NCBI GenBank assembly: GCA_949361645.1
Contig: OX442434.1
Span: forward strand, 6,958,008-7,022,007
Reading direction: 5' to 3'
Source of the DNA: Spongilla lacustris
Lineage: Eukaryota; Porifera; Demospongiae; Spongillida; Spongillidae
DNA: 64,000 nucleotides
Shown here piece after piece: positions 1 through 9,660 of the stretch (positions are counted from its first letter, which is position 1; every line of letters starts with the position of its first letter). Both the position numbers and the translations under genes were made by a program. Below the pieces are notes generated by a model that saw nothing but the letters and a program-made list of their open reading frames with translations, did no database searches and was not told the DNA's origin.

Positions 1-181
1 CGACGTATCCATGCCTAGACTGCATGCACCGCCTTTCGGCTTTTCCTCGGAATAATATTTCGATTGACCAGAAGAGTGGGTGTGGCGTGGTCTTAGGCAT
101 GCATGGCTGTTACAATTAGTCATAATTAGAGCACAGGAAAAAGATTTACGGTTCAACAACCGCATTCCCATTACAAGCTCA

Positions 182-1410
182 TTAATCATAGATTGACCGT
201 GCGTTTGTGACTTAATCATAGATTGACCGTGCGTTTGTGACTTAAGTCATATGACTTAAGTCACAAATTAGTGTTATATTCATGTGGCCTTTCAAAACTT
301 AGCTACCTTCATGTGGTGGATTGTGTAAACTGATCGGTACAGCTAGCTAGGAATTTTTTCTTTCATGACGCTTGCAACTTTTTCCCTTTATGACGCTTGC
401 AGCGTTTTCCTTTCATGACGCTTGTACTTTATGAATAGGATAGGGATTGCACTGCACTTTCAACCGCACAGGACAGTTTCTGTTTAATTTTTACGTACAT
501 ATAAAAAGCGTCTGCTGCCGTCGTTAGTTTTGCGCATCTCCTACTATAATGCCATTTTCGGTTGGTAATCGTGTATCGTGTAGTGCAATCAAGGTTCTGG
601 GGAAAAAGCCAGCAAAGCAAAGGTTTGGAAGGCTGTCTGCAACAAAAGAACTGGATGGGGTGGTCGAAGAAGTCCAAGGGATTGGGAGAAAAGTGAAGAT
701 GGGGAGGAGGTAGGACAGACGGAAGTATTTAACAAAACTGTCAAGCGAAAGAAGATTGTTGAATCCTAGACATCAACAATCAGATGCGTCAAGGAGGCTG
801 GCACTGGAAACAGCATGGCGAACCCAGTCTTGGACAAACCGTGTTGTGGCAACAGTTCTTGAGATTGTGGAAACTGATGCATACCTCTTGTACAAGAAGT
901 TCCACCCAGGAAGCAGTATGCTGAGCCACTCCGGCTGTTGCCAAAGCCTTGCTAATGCAGATAAGCATAGGCACACAGGCTAGCCATCGTACAAGGCTCG
1001 AAAGTGAAAATGATACATAATTTTGTACCACTAAAGTCTCTTCCATTATACAACAAGGATTCTGAGCTGTGCACTGCTACTTATGCAAGCAGACTATGCA
1101 GTGTTTGTAGGAGCCCCTGCAAGAACTGTAGCAGTGTTTGCTCAGATGCATCAAATGGAATAATCGTGGCTCTATGTGGACTGCGATCAAAGCACTTGTC
1201 TAGTAAAGCATATTGGAGATGCTGCAGTGTAAATATAATGCCTTGGCTCACATTCTACATGTACATGTATTTATTCACTGATTTTGTAGCTGTACCTATC
1301 AGTTTACACAATCCACCACATGAAGGTAGCTCAGTTTTGAAAGACCACATGAGATAATTAGTGATTTGTGCATGACTTAAGTCACAAACGCACAGTCAAT
1401 CTATGATTAA
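182..1410 (+). mobile_element. Decayed piggyBac-like element, long TIRs, TTAA flanks
   Basis: The ends are inverted copies of each other: 214-340 reads as the reverse complement of 1289-1410 with few mismatches. TTAA lies at both outer edges (182-185 or 214-217 on the left, 1407-1410 on the right), which is the target site of the piggyBac superfamily. The left end is itself duplicated: a 32-bp block at 182-213 is repeated at 214-245. The interior holds remnants of a piggyBac-type transposase C-terminus (see 756-1300). At 1.2 kb with a broken ORF it cannot be autonomous. Assignment to piggyBac is inference from TTAA plus the coding remnant. Confidence 0.75.
756..1300 (+). pseudogene. piggyBac transposase C-terminal remnant
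   Basis: The frame at 756-983 reads SLALETAWRTQ-like and VVATVLEIVETDAYLLYKK-like text. This matches in layout the conserved region after the last catalytic Asp of piggyBac-type transposases (Trp-containing helix, then ..DAY.LYK.F). The better-preserved copy at 36.9-37.5 kb shows the same block. Frame 1004-1300 then gives a Cys-rich stretch (CSVCRSPCKNC and further Cys), like the C-terminal zinc-binding tail of this superfamily. The two parts are in different frames and the upstream catalytic domain is missing, so this is a relic inside the TIR-bounded element. It cannot be functional as read. Confidence 0.55.
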
Positions 1411-1741
1411 CATTATTAAGTCCTTATGGTGATTTGAGGGCTTCATGTAAGAGTTGTATGTGAAGAATTTCAACCAGAAAACCAGACCTAACTCTCCTTG
1501 TATGTAATTACCAGATGGCCGGAATGTGATTTTCGAAGTTCAAGTTAACATTTGCATTACACTATCACCTGACAATATTGGTAATATGTAGTTTTAATTT
1601 CTATGTCTTTTATGACTAACTTAATTAGGCCTAAATAAAGTGTGAACACATGTTCACACTTTACTTTTAATCACACTTTAAATTGAATTTTGCATCAGGG
1701 GAACATGTATCACAGTTTGATCATCTTAATTAGATTAGTGT

Positions 1742-2285
1742 ACCTCCTGTTCCTTCTGGGGCTGGGCGGGGGGGGCATCTAATGCAGAAAGAGAGTAATT
1801 TCAGGGTGATTTATTAGTGTTATTTTCCGTCTTACCTCCTGCTCCTTCAACTGGGGCTAGGCGGGGGCCAGCAAGGACACCACAAACAGGGGGGCCGAGC
1901 CAGCCATGAGGACCCCTGATGGGGGTGGACGTAGCAAGTCCTACGGAGGGCAGAGAATGCATAGCTGCTGCCTCTAGACCATGTGCCTGTGGTGATTCGT
2001 CATTCTGAACAGGAGGGGCTGAAGGATGGTAAGGGATTTCATTTTTTAATTAAAATTGGTATTGAGTTTGAAAATGAAATTTTGATTATGTGTGAAACTT
2101 GAACTGCAGAGATGGTTAAATGAGTCATTTCAGTCTTACCTCCTGTTCCTTCTGGGGCTGGGCGGGGGGGCATCTAATGCAGAAAGAGAGTAATTTCAGG
2201 GTGATTTATTAGTGTTTTTTTCCGTCTTACCTCCTGCTCCTTCAACTGGGGCTAGGCGGGGGCCAGCAAGGACACCACAAACAGT

Positions 2286-2319
<34 letters not shown>

Positions 2320-2491
2320 AGCTAAGGGTGCCGAGCCAGCATGAGGACCCCTGATGGGGGTGGACGTAGCAAGTCCTACGGAGGGCAGAGAATGCATAGC
2401 TGCTGCCTCTAGACCATGTGCCTGTGGTGATTCGTCATTCTGAACAGGAGGGGCTGAAGGATGGTAAGGGATTTCATTTTTTAATTAAAAT
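1742..2491. repeat. Tandem duplication of a 396-bp exon-bearing unit
   Basis: Positions 1742-2071 and 2138-2491 are near-identical copies with a 396-bp offset. Each carries two sites that read on the minus strand as an exon end followed by GTAAG (CTTACCTCCTG on the plus strand). This suggests a duplicated exon pair of the minus-strand gene at 2.5-3.4 kb. The second copy differs mainly by a 32-nt G tract at 2286-2317. Confidence 0.8.
2286..2317. repeat. Poly(G) tract, 32 nt
   Basis: There are thirty-two consecutive G residues inside the second copy of the duplicated unit. The first copy has only a run of six G at the same place, so the tract expanded after duplication or is an assembly artefact. 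Confidence 0.9.
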
Positions 2492-2529
2492 GAAAGAGTG
2501 ATTGTGTTTTAGAGTGATAGATCGATTGA

Positions 2530-3450
2530 TCAATCCGTATTCAATGCTGCTGCACTTACCAGGCTGAAGAGGGTTTTGGGCGACGTCCTCAATATCGGAG
2601 GGACCCTGAGCAGGGGCAGGCAGTTGGGCTGGAACTGTTTGAAAAAAAAAAACATATATTGGGATGTCTTGGAAATAGGTAAATGTACAGTACACGTGCC
2701 TTCAAGCAAGGTCTTCAATTCCTGCTTCAAAGTCGCAGGGAGGCAACAAAGATATACCCCCAAACAGTTGGCCGGCTGGTAGCCTCCCTCGACCTTGAAG
2801 CGGAACTTTCGCTCCCCCTTTCCAAAACAGCGGCTGTGGCTGTATGCTATCTCCCTTAGCATTGCATCTGGGGAGATGCCAAGTTGTTGTGAGGCCATTG
2901 TGGTTCGCACCACAATGGCCTCATTCTTGTCAATGCGGGTCAGTCCCAGCATGGTGGTTGGCTAAATCAATTTAATTGTAAATAAGAAATATGAAATGCA
3001 CACTTTAACCAACCAGGACTGTGGGATGGTTCCGCAGCAGGATGGCAATATCTTCAAAATACTTCCTAATGGCTACAGGAACTGTGAATGTGAATAAACT
3101 TTGAAAGAAACATAGAAAAAAAGAAATTCTTACCCTCTTCCCCACCAATGCCTGTGCCTGCTGGAACACTGCCGCCAACACCCTGAGCAACTGCAATGGT
3201 GGGAAAATAAAATTAGGTGGGAAACTTAAAAAAAAAAAAGGAAATTCTTACCCGCTTCCACACCATTACCACTGCCTGCTGCCTCACCTGTGGTGAAAAT
3301 AAAATTTTCGACTATTGATGCTACTTAGGTGGTGTGAGAATGTAAATGAAACTTGAACAAAAAAAATCTTACCCGCTTCCACACCGCCGTTGTCTGCAGC
3401 CTCACCTTGAGCAGCTGATGGGAAAATAAAATCTCGTTATTGTGTGTTGC
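2530..3450 (-). CDS. Unrecognised minus-strand gene with many short exons (partial)
   Basis: I do not recognise the product. On the minus strand several open segments are framed by good splice sites: about 3374-3412, 3252-3287, 3134-3190, about 3012-3082, about 2700-2955 and about 2562-2638. Donors read GTAAGA/GTAAGT and acceptors are pyrimidine-rich, e.g. T(10)CAAACAG before 2638. The small exons encode repetitive Gly/Ala/Pro-rich text (AQGEAADNGG, PAPAQGP). The largest exon encodes an ordinary globular-looking segment (MLGLTRIDKNEAIVVRTTM...), with the preceding exon giving AIRKYFEDIAILLRNHP. The duplicated units at 1.7-2.5 kb look like further exons of the same gene. Start and end are not established. 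Confidence 0.4.
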
Positions 3451-3592
3451 TAACTTACCACTTGACTATTGGTTACGTGGTGTGTTGTGTTGCACTACGC
3501 ATGTGATTCGTTAACATTTTCAACATGCCGCTAGGCAACCATTATACGTTGCTATGATGCTATCACTGCAACTGGGGTTGTTATACAACACA

Positions 3593-3895
3593 ACCTCCCC
3601 TTCCCTCCTCTCTCCTCTCCCCCTTCCCTCCTCTCCCCTTCCCTCCTCTCCCCTTCCCTCCTCTTACCTTTCCCCCTTCCTTCCTCTCCCCTTCCCTCCT
3701 CCTCTCCCCTTCCCTCCTCCTCTCCCCTTCCCTCCTCTCCCCTTCCCTCCTCTCCCCCTTCCCTCCTCTCTTCTCTCCCCCTTCCTCTCTCCTCTCCCCC
3801 TTCCCTCCTCTCTCCTCATTCCCTTCCCTCCTCTCTCTTTACCCCCTTCCCTCCTCTCTCTTCCCCTCCTCCTTCCCTCCTTTCTCCATTCCCTT
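3593..3895. repeat. Pyrimidine tract, CCCTTCCCTCCTCT minisatellite
   Basis: About 300 bp of almost pure C/T on the plus strand, built of variants of CCCTTCCCTCCTCTC. The reading frames open through it on both strands are low-complexity artefacts (Ser/Pro/Leu or Arg/Gly/Glu only). Confidence 0.9.
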
Positions 3896-3949
3896 CTAAA
3901 AGACGAGTGGAACACGTCTGAAAGTGAGAGCTAGTAGCCCTATTAAAAG

Positions 3950-4480
3950 AACGACCTTTAAGTTTAGTCTGGCCAGCCCAACTACTTCAAATTTTAGCAA
4001 AGCAAAAGCACGTGCTTGTTTATTGTACGAAGAGGATCAGTATTCGAAATAAAAGGCAGGCAATCTGGTAAGCATTTTTTGTGTGAATGGCCAATTGCTC
4101 TGATCATATACATGTACTCACATCAAGGACAGACATTTATGGCGATTATTCCTGATGCCTTCACTACTGGCTTTGAACGCATGAGTACCTTCAGTCAAGA
4201 GGTGAGGGCTTTGAATCCTGTGAGGATAGTTGTGATGGAGATTTGGGTTGGGGTTACATGTATGTCAGTTTAGGATGTTTTGGTTGGAGCCATGGGAAGG
4301 GCATTTATGGTTTGAGCTCACATTATATTTTGTGACTTCACTACTAATTCCTCCTTTCCTATGCTACTACTTTCTTTAGGCTGCTGTGATGCAATGGGTT
4401 GTATTCCAAGATTCCCCTTCCTTCTACGTTTGTGCTCCTGCATGCAATGTATAAGTACATGTCGGAACCCGCCGGGGAAA
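3950..4480. other. No recognised feature
   Basis: A plus-strand open frame of 85 codons (4016-4273) has no family features that I recognise, no good flanking splice sites and ordinary composition. I leave it unannotated. Confidence 0.4.
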
Positions 4481-4540
4481 AAAAAGGAGTGAAACAAGAT
4501 ATAAAAATTTAATTAAAATAAAATTGGTGATGTAGGATTT

Positions 4541-4752
4541 GTATAGATAGCAATTGAGTAAAAAAGTAAGGAAACAAGGAATTACGGATATTATGCATTC
4601 ATTAAATTATAAATATTACAGACCTACATTATTTAGCAAATCTACCTGCCTGAAAGTCTGCTAAATGTAGGTATGTAATATTTATAATTTAATGAATGCA
4701 TAATATCCGTAATTCCTTGTTTCCTTACTTTTTACTCAATTGCTATCTATAC
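4541..4752. mobile_element. Palindromic fold-back element (MITE-like)
   Basis: The left arm from GTATAGATAGCAATTGAG (4541) is the inverted copy of the right arm ending CTCAATTGCTATCTATAC (4752). Arms are about 95 bp with a short spacer near 4638-4655. Sequence just upstream (AACAAGATATAAAA near 4494) resembles the start of the second fold-back element at 20256-20547, so the two appear to be one family. No ORF is present. Confidence 0.75.
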
Positions 4753-4754
4753 AC

Positions 4755-4850
4755 CACCCCTATCCTTGACACAGTACCCATCCCTACCCTTGGCACTGTA
4801 CCCACCCCTATCCTTGGCACTATACCCACGCCTACCGTACCCTTGGCTTG
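4755..4850. repeat. Short degenerate tandem repeat, CCTTGGCACTGTACCCACCC type
   Basis: Three to four imperfect copies of a unit of about 25 bp (CCTTGGCACTRTACCCACSCCTA). Low complexity; no coding evidence. Confidence 0.6.
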
Positions 4851-5023
4851 CACTGCACACATATTACCCTTATGAAGTTGCAGCAATGCACTAATTGCTT
4901 CGCAAATGAATAATGAGGTGCAAACCAATGAAAACATAGGAGTTAAACAATGTGTATTCAAATGTTAATCAGCTGCGAATTATCCATCCAATCAGAAGAT
5001 GGAAGAAGAGGAGTACTTAGCAA

Positions 5024-5285
5024 TCACTTAAAGTTCTGATAGGCGTCAAATGTGCTCAAAAATTCCAGCAGCGCAGAATGAAGGAATATGTATTGTGCCT
5101 GTGGGGAGGGGAGGGGTGGAGATGGAAGGGAGCAGTACACTTAACGTACCAATGAGTCCAACAGGCCAGCCCTCTGTATCCTCATGGACTTAATGGTCTG
5201 GAAGGCATCCACCACCTGCTCCACCTTAACCCTGTCCATCATGGAGTAGGCAGCACAGAAGGTCCCCGTGCGACCTATGCCATCG
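5024..5285 (-). CDS. Protein tyrosine phosphatase, last two exons of the catalytic domain
   Basis: Two minus-strand exons join in phase. Exon 5285-5150 begins after an acceptor (TGCCCCCCAG) with one base completing the codon before DGIGRTGTFCA. This is the tail of the phosphatase signature HCSxGxGRTG, whose catalytic Cys would lie at the end of the preceding, unseen exon. It continues through ..FQTIKSMRIQR.., a conserved receptor-type PTP block, to a GTACGT donor. Exon 5098-5024 starts after CCCCACAG and encodes AQYIFLHSALLEF and FDAYQNFK then TGA, the usual C-terminal end of a receptor-type PTP domain. Both exons are intact (45 and 24 codons). The protein would dephosphorylate phosphotyrosine. 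Upstream exons were not identified between 5.3 and 9 kb, so the gene is partial here. Confidence 0.85.
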
Positions 5286-5511
5286 CTGGGGGGCAGAACC
5301 AGGGAAGCCTTTATGAATGTCACACCTACATGTACTCCCCCATAACCCCCTCTCCCTCCCTCCACAAACAACACTGCAGGAGGATGTGTGTGCATGCACT
5401 TGTGAGCAACGTAATGATCATTAAAACAACATAACCAAGAATTAAAAATACACATGTATCTTATCACCACATCCACCCTCACACCACACCTCATCACCAC
5501 CTCCACCCACC

Positions 5512-5614
5512 CCACTGTCAGTCTTGATTAGAGCACCCCCTGGAGAGGAAGCCAGTATAACTGAATGCCAAGTGAGTCATAAGATGGTATAGTTTGGATT
5601 CGCCTCTGAAGTGA
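5512..5614. repeat. Dispersed repeat, copy 1
   Basis: This 100-bp block (CACTGTCAGTCTTGATTAGAG onward, ending CCTCTGAAGTGAG) recurs nearly unchanged at 8770-8881. Copy 2 has a few extra bases after GATTAGAG. No coding content. Confidence 0.85.
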
Positions 5615-5736
5615 GGCTTCCCATATATGCAAGATCCTACAGGGAATTGAAGGGGTGGGCATGTAATGGAGTCACAACACAATGAAATCATTATATTACA
5701 TCATTTGTAAGAATTCAGCCATCCCATACTCCACAG

Positions 5737-5893
5737 TCAAACAGTGCAGCCACCAAGACTAGTATCTCCAGCAGTCAGTCCACTTCAGGGTCATCAATGT
5801 GCAGCCTATCGCAGGTGGAGGAGACATTGGTGCCAACAGAGTTGTCCAAACTGTCCCCAGGACTTGATGTCACCACCAGGTTGGCCCTTGCTG
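5737..5893 (+). CDS. Possible Ser/Thr-rich exon
   Basis: After an acceptor-like CTCCACAG the frame reads SNSAATKTSISSSQSTSGSS and on to LDVTTRLALAG, then a possible GT donor at 5894. Ser/Thr-rich linkers like this occur in signalling proteins. There is no recognisable domain and no neighbouring exon was found, so it stays tentative. Confidence 0.3.
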
Positions 5894-6174
5894 GTCAGAG
5901 GAAGCAATACACTTAAAAATAATACCTGCATATTCTCTATCTTACCTAGAATTGTAAGTGTGGCGTGGTACACATATGTGTGGCATGGTACACATATGTG
6001 TGGCTCGAGCACAATAGCCCACAGCTTACCACTGTGCCACTGATATTCTGTGCACCGGACCAGGTATTTTTAATCCAGTGCTGCTGATGATGGTCGGTAA
6101 TATTTTATTCAGTGCCCATATTGCAGTACATTGGGTAGTACTGTATTTGGCAATTGTCAAGCAAATCACATGCA

Positions 6175-6690
6175 GGTCACCCACAAGGCAGACACCAAGA
6201 CGCAAGCTCACATGATGTTCTTACACAGTGATAATCACTTGCAAAATAAAGGGTACATACAAAGTGGGACTTTGAAAATATTGCTAAGTGTACATGCTCC
6301 AAACAGAGGGAGGAAAGGGGTTTAAAAAAAAAGGAAAAGGGTTACCCCATGCAGAGGTCACCCACAAGGTAGACACCAAGGGGCAAGCTCACATGATGTT
6401 CTTACACAGAGATAATCACATGCAAAATAAAGGGTACATTCAAAGTAGGACTTTGAAAATATTACTAAGTGTACACGCTCCAAAAAGAGGGACGAAAGGG
6501 GTTTTTAAAAAAGGAAAGGGGTAACCCCATGCAGAGGTCACCCACAAGGCAGACAACAAGGGGCAAGCTCACATGATGTTCTTACACAGAGATAATCACA
6601 TGCAAAATAAAGGGTACATACAAAGGAGGACTTTGAAAATACTGCTAAGTGTACACGCTCCAAAAAGAGGGACGAAAGGGGTATTGTTTA
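6175..6690 (+). repeat. 180-bp tandem repeat, plus-oriented array (2.8 units)
   Basis: Units start at 6178, 6359 and 6539 (CACCCACAAGGYAGACA), giving a period of 180-181 bp. Each unit contains CAAGCTCACATGATGTTCTT, AAATAAAGGGTACATACAAA and a purine block GGGACGAAAGGGGTTT. The same unit occurs on the opposite strand at 15117-15764 and as a single fragment at 17286-17433. Open frames through it merely read the repeat. Confidence 0.9.
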
Positions 6691-6916
6691 TTTTATTTGC
6701 CTTGCCATCACATTCCAAACTTAAGGGAAGTGAAGCAGTATTGTCAGTGGAATTTAGATGATATGATTCCTTTTGTGCTTTGAATCTAAATAACAAATCA
6801 AACATTGAAATAAATCTTACATGCATGTCTCACCTTTATTTACATCACAGTCAGTAGCTGTCAATTTGCTCTTGCCGCTGGCAGTGCTTTCATTACTGAA
6901 TTGTTTATTTTAGCAA

Positions 6917-7156
6917 TCAAAAATGTGAATCTGCTGACATGATGGGAACTAAGCTATGGTAGTGAAACTCCATTTCACAGCCCAGAATTAGTACAGGAGC
7001 ATCAATCTGTGTCAAAATAGGATGTAGCCAAATAATCAATTGGTCCTCAACACTGCTGTTTGTGACTATACAGAATGTAACATCCAACATATTGGACAAT
7101 GTCTGCAACTCTAAATGGGTACCCCATGTTCCTGTCCCAAGATTGAGAAGACTCAA
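6917..7156 (-). CDS. OTU-like cysteine protease fragment
   Basis: The frame contains TWGTHLELQTLSNMLDVTF and, about 35 residues on, LILGCEMEFHYHSLVP. This is the layout of the second half of OTU-type deubiquitinase folds: a conserved WGxxxELxAL helix, a beta strand, then the catalytic His in HYxS. The N-terminal half with the catalytic Asp/Cys (DGxCLF) is not visible upstream, so this is either one exon or a broken copy. In invertebrate genomes OTU domains are common in transposons as well as in host genes; context here does not decide. Confidence 0.55.
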   Translation of the reverse strand: MSLLNLGTGTWGTHLELQTLSNMLDVTFCIVTNSSVEDQLIIWLHPILTQIDAPVLILGCEMEFHYHSLVPIMSADSHF

Positions 7157-7199
7157 TAAAGCTGAAGAAGGGAATCCCTAAAGTCATGTTTGTCAATTA

Positions 7200-7960
7200 G
7201 AGTTATGTATAGCCATGCTAAAACTTATTGTTAAAGGATTGCACTTCATGTAGTTAACAACTTCTTTTCGTAGATCGACTCAGATGTCGCTTGCGCGCAC
7301 AATGCTCTATGTCGACAGCACAATGCTCTATGTCGACTGTTTGGTTCCGCGACCTACCGGGCCACCGTAGAAATTACCTCAATTAAAATCAGCATCTAAA
7401 TAACTTGCATCATCCCTACATGCATGTATATATATGCCAATGTTTTGCAATATAACTGTTTTTAAAATAGATTTTAGAATTAATCTGTTAACACATCTCC
7501 TTTCAGAAAAAACAGAATACATTTGATGAACAATATATTTACTTTCTTCCCTTGCATAACCTCCCTAAAATTTTCAGCTGCTATGAAAGCATTTATGTGA
7601 CTCTAGCTGCTTGCCGCTTATACCCTTCCCATCATGGCCCAAATTAACGATTATCATAAAGCAGACATGAAAGCTTAACACTATAGAGGTCTGTACATGT
7701 GCACCAATATACCTTGAGACTCAGTAGAAAATAATGAGCAGAAGATACAGAAGTACACTAGCCCTAGCTGGATATTTCGTATAAGCCATTTTGATATTTC
7801 CTATACTTCTTCCGTATGAAAGTGTTGTCAGAAAATGGTACTCTTCACTAGGCACAAAGTGTTCAGTCAGCAACTTCGTTGCTTATGATGTGATGGTGCT
7901 AAGTAAATTAATTATGGTTAATTATGTGGCTGGCTATTATAGTAGATTCGCCGAGTATTA
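7200..7960. other. Non-coding, AT-rich; no recognised feature
   Basis: It holds a short direct repeat (CACAATGCTCTATGTCGAC twice at about 7298-7338) and otherwise unique AT-rich sequence. It would contain the promoter of the Bcl-2-like gene that starts at 7973, but I see no clear TATA box or other element. Confidence 0.4.
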
Positions 7961-7972
7961 CTGTACTATGAA

Positions 7973-8492
7973 ATGGGACTCGCTATAGGCGCTTTCAATG
8001 TACACGTGCCGGGCGCTTTACCGCCACAAAATGACCTGTACACAATAAAAGATTTCATCCGCCAGTACACAGCGACCAGATCAAGAGAGAGCAATTTCCA
8101 TCGCCTTGCAGACTCTCTGACAGGCTTTGCCAATGCAGAGCCCAGCCTCGCGTACGGGATTCTCTTCAAAAAAATGTTTCAGACTCACGGAAGAAAAGCA
8201 GGAGGAATTTGTGGACATCTGTAATCAACTCAACATAGACGGCCACAATTTCAAAGAAGTGTACCACAGAATTGTGGTCCAGATTTTTAGCGACGTCGTA
8301 AATTTGGGACGGATACTAGCGTTTACTGTCTTCTCGGCGGAACTGGTCGTGCGCTGTGCCCGACAGGGGCGGGAGGACCGAGCCATTGAAGTAGCCAGCT
8401 TGGGAGCAGACATCGTGACGCAACGGAGGTTAGACCAGTGGGTCCAAGATCAGGGCGGATGGGACTCTGTAGCCCTTGGTGGTCATGAATGA
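7973..8492 (+). CDS. Bcl-2 family apoptosis regulator, one frameshift
   Basis: Two overlapping frames together make one Bcl-2-type protein. From ATG 7973 the first frame runs through FHRLADSL, a BH3-like LxxxAD, to LFKK. The frame then shifts at a run of seven A (8168-8174), and the second frame continues CFRLTEEKQ...FKEVYHRIVVQIF. It carries BH1 (VNLGRILAFTVFSAEL, about 8298-8345) and BH2 (LDQWVQDQGGWDSV, about 8430-8471) and stops at 8492. BH1 and BH2 form the groove that binds BH3 peptides and controls mitochondrial outer-membrane permeability. No C-terminal membrane anchor is present. A downstream exon is possible, since GTGGTC near the stop could be a weak donor. The single-base shift in a homopolymer could be a sequencing error or a true lesion. 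Family assignment is firm; functionality is not. Confidence 0.8.
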
Positions 8493-8769
8493 TTGCATTA
8501 TAATAAGTCCTCATCATACATGTATGCCCTATCCTACCATTTGATGAAGTGCCATCTTGTGTGCCAATTTCAGATGATGGTCCTGTGTCATTGTTAACAT
8601 CTATTCGAGAAAGTGTATTTTTATAAATGAATGTAATGATGTATTCTGTTAACCTTTCTCCAGAGGAAAGGAAGCCCACTTTCCTTCCACAAACTTTGCT
8701 TCAAGCTCCATCATATCTGACCTTTTTCCTTTAAAAAAATCTTCTGTAATAGATATTTCTGCATTTCTG

Positions 8770-8881
8770 CACTGTCAGTCTTGATTAGAGAACTGGCTCC
8801 ACCCCCTGGAGAGGAAGCCAGTATAACTGAATGCCAAGTGAGTCATAAGATGGTATAGTTTGGATCCGCCTCTGAAGTGAG
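8770..8881. repeat. Dispersed repeat, copy 2
   Basis: Second copy of the block at 5512-5614, almost identical over its length. Confidence 0.85.
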
Positions 8882-8884
8882 TGT

Positions 8885-9480
8885 ACTTAGCTCACAACAA
8901 AATCATAGTCAGTGCCTCCTACATAGTCAGTGCCTCGGTATGATTTTGGTACTGAGTCAAATATTATCATGTTATGATTAGACATTACACCAACACTTCA
9001 ACCTTCCCCTCCCAAAAAGGTAAGCACATATACCTGCCATAAGCAGTTTGTTTGATGAGTTGTGTTCCTGCCAAGAGGGTACATTTTGAGGTAGAGGACG
9101 ATTATGGCTACATTGTGAGTGTTTTCAGTGCATGTGAGTAAAATTTTCATTACATTTCACACCAATATAGTATAAGCTTCAACCTGAAGTAACGCCAAGT
9201 TAGTCTTATACCCATGATATATCATATTACTTTAGCTTTTTTATTCAATGTAGATGCTCATTAAAATATTCCATAGTATTGTAAGTGATTATAATGTGTT
9301 AAGAAATGAACTCAAGTATTTTCACAATTTTTTCACAGAGACTCATGAATGCAGTAGCCGACTCATTTATTTATTCTGTGATCTCATATTTATTCCATAT
9401 TTACTCAGATTACCCATGTAATACTTATGTGAGGTGAAAGAAGGGTGTGTACATATAGTACCACAAATGTGAATAAATTA
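8885..9480. other. Non-coding; trace of the CATAGTCAGTGCC repeat
   Basis: Near 8918-8940 there are two copies of CCTACATAGTCAGTGCCT, related to the tandem repeat at 15776-15890. The rest is AT-rich unique sequence with no supported gene. Confidence 0.5.
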
Positions 9481-9494
9481 AAGATAAGGTCCCA

Positions 9495-9660
9495 AGGGCG
9501 TCTGCAGGGGGGGCATGGCCCCCCCCCCCCCCCCCCCCCCCTTGTAATAAAAGTTCAGCACCCTTCGCGTCCATTAATGGAATGACTGGATCGGCCAAGA
9601 GGGCGGACACCTCACTGATTGAATCGACAAAAGCGCACAGCACTACACCCCCGCTCGTTG
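9495..9660. repeat. GGGGGGCATGGCC(C)n element with poly(C) tract
   Basis: CAGGGGGGGCATGGCC is followed by a run of more than 20 C. The layout (short G run, hinge, long C run) is shared with the GTGGCGGATCCAGGGG family elsewhere in the window. Extent is approximate. Confidence 0.5.

Noticed and set aside
3554..3934. Proline/serine-rich protein
   Set aside because: Pure pyrimidine tract; open on both strands.
6027..6062. Minus-strand CTEYQWHS segment as the missing PTP exon
   Set aside because: It lacks the WPD loop and HCS motif and does not join in phase to the exon at 5285.
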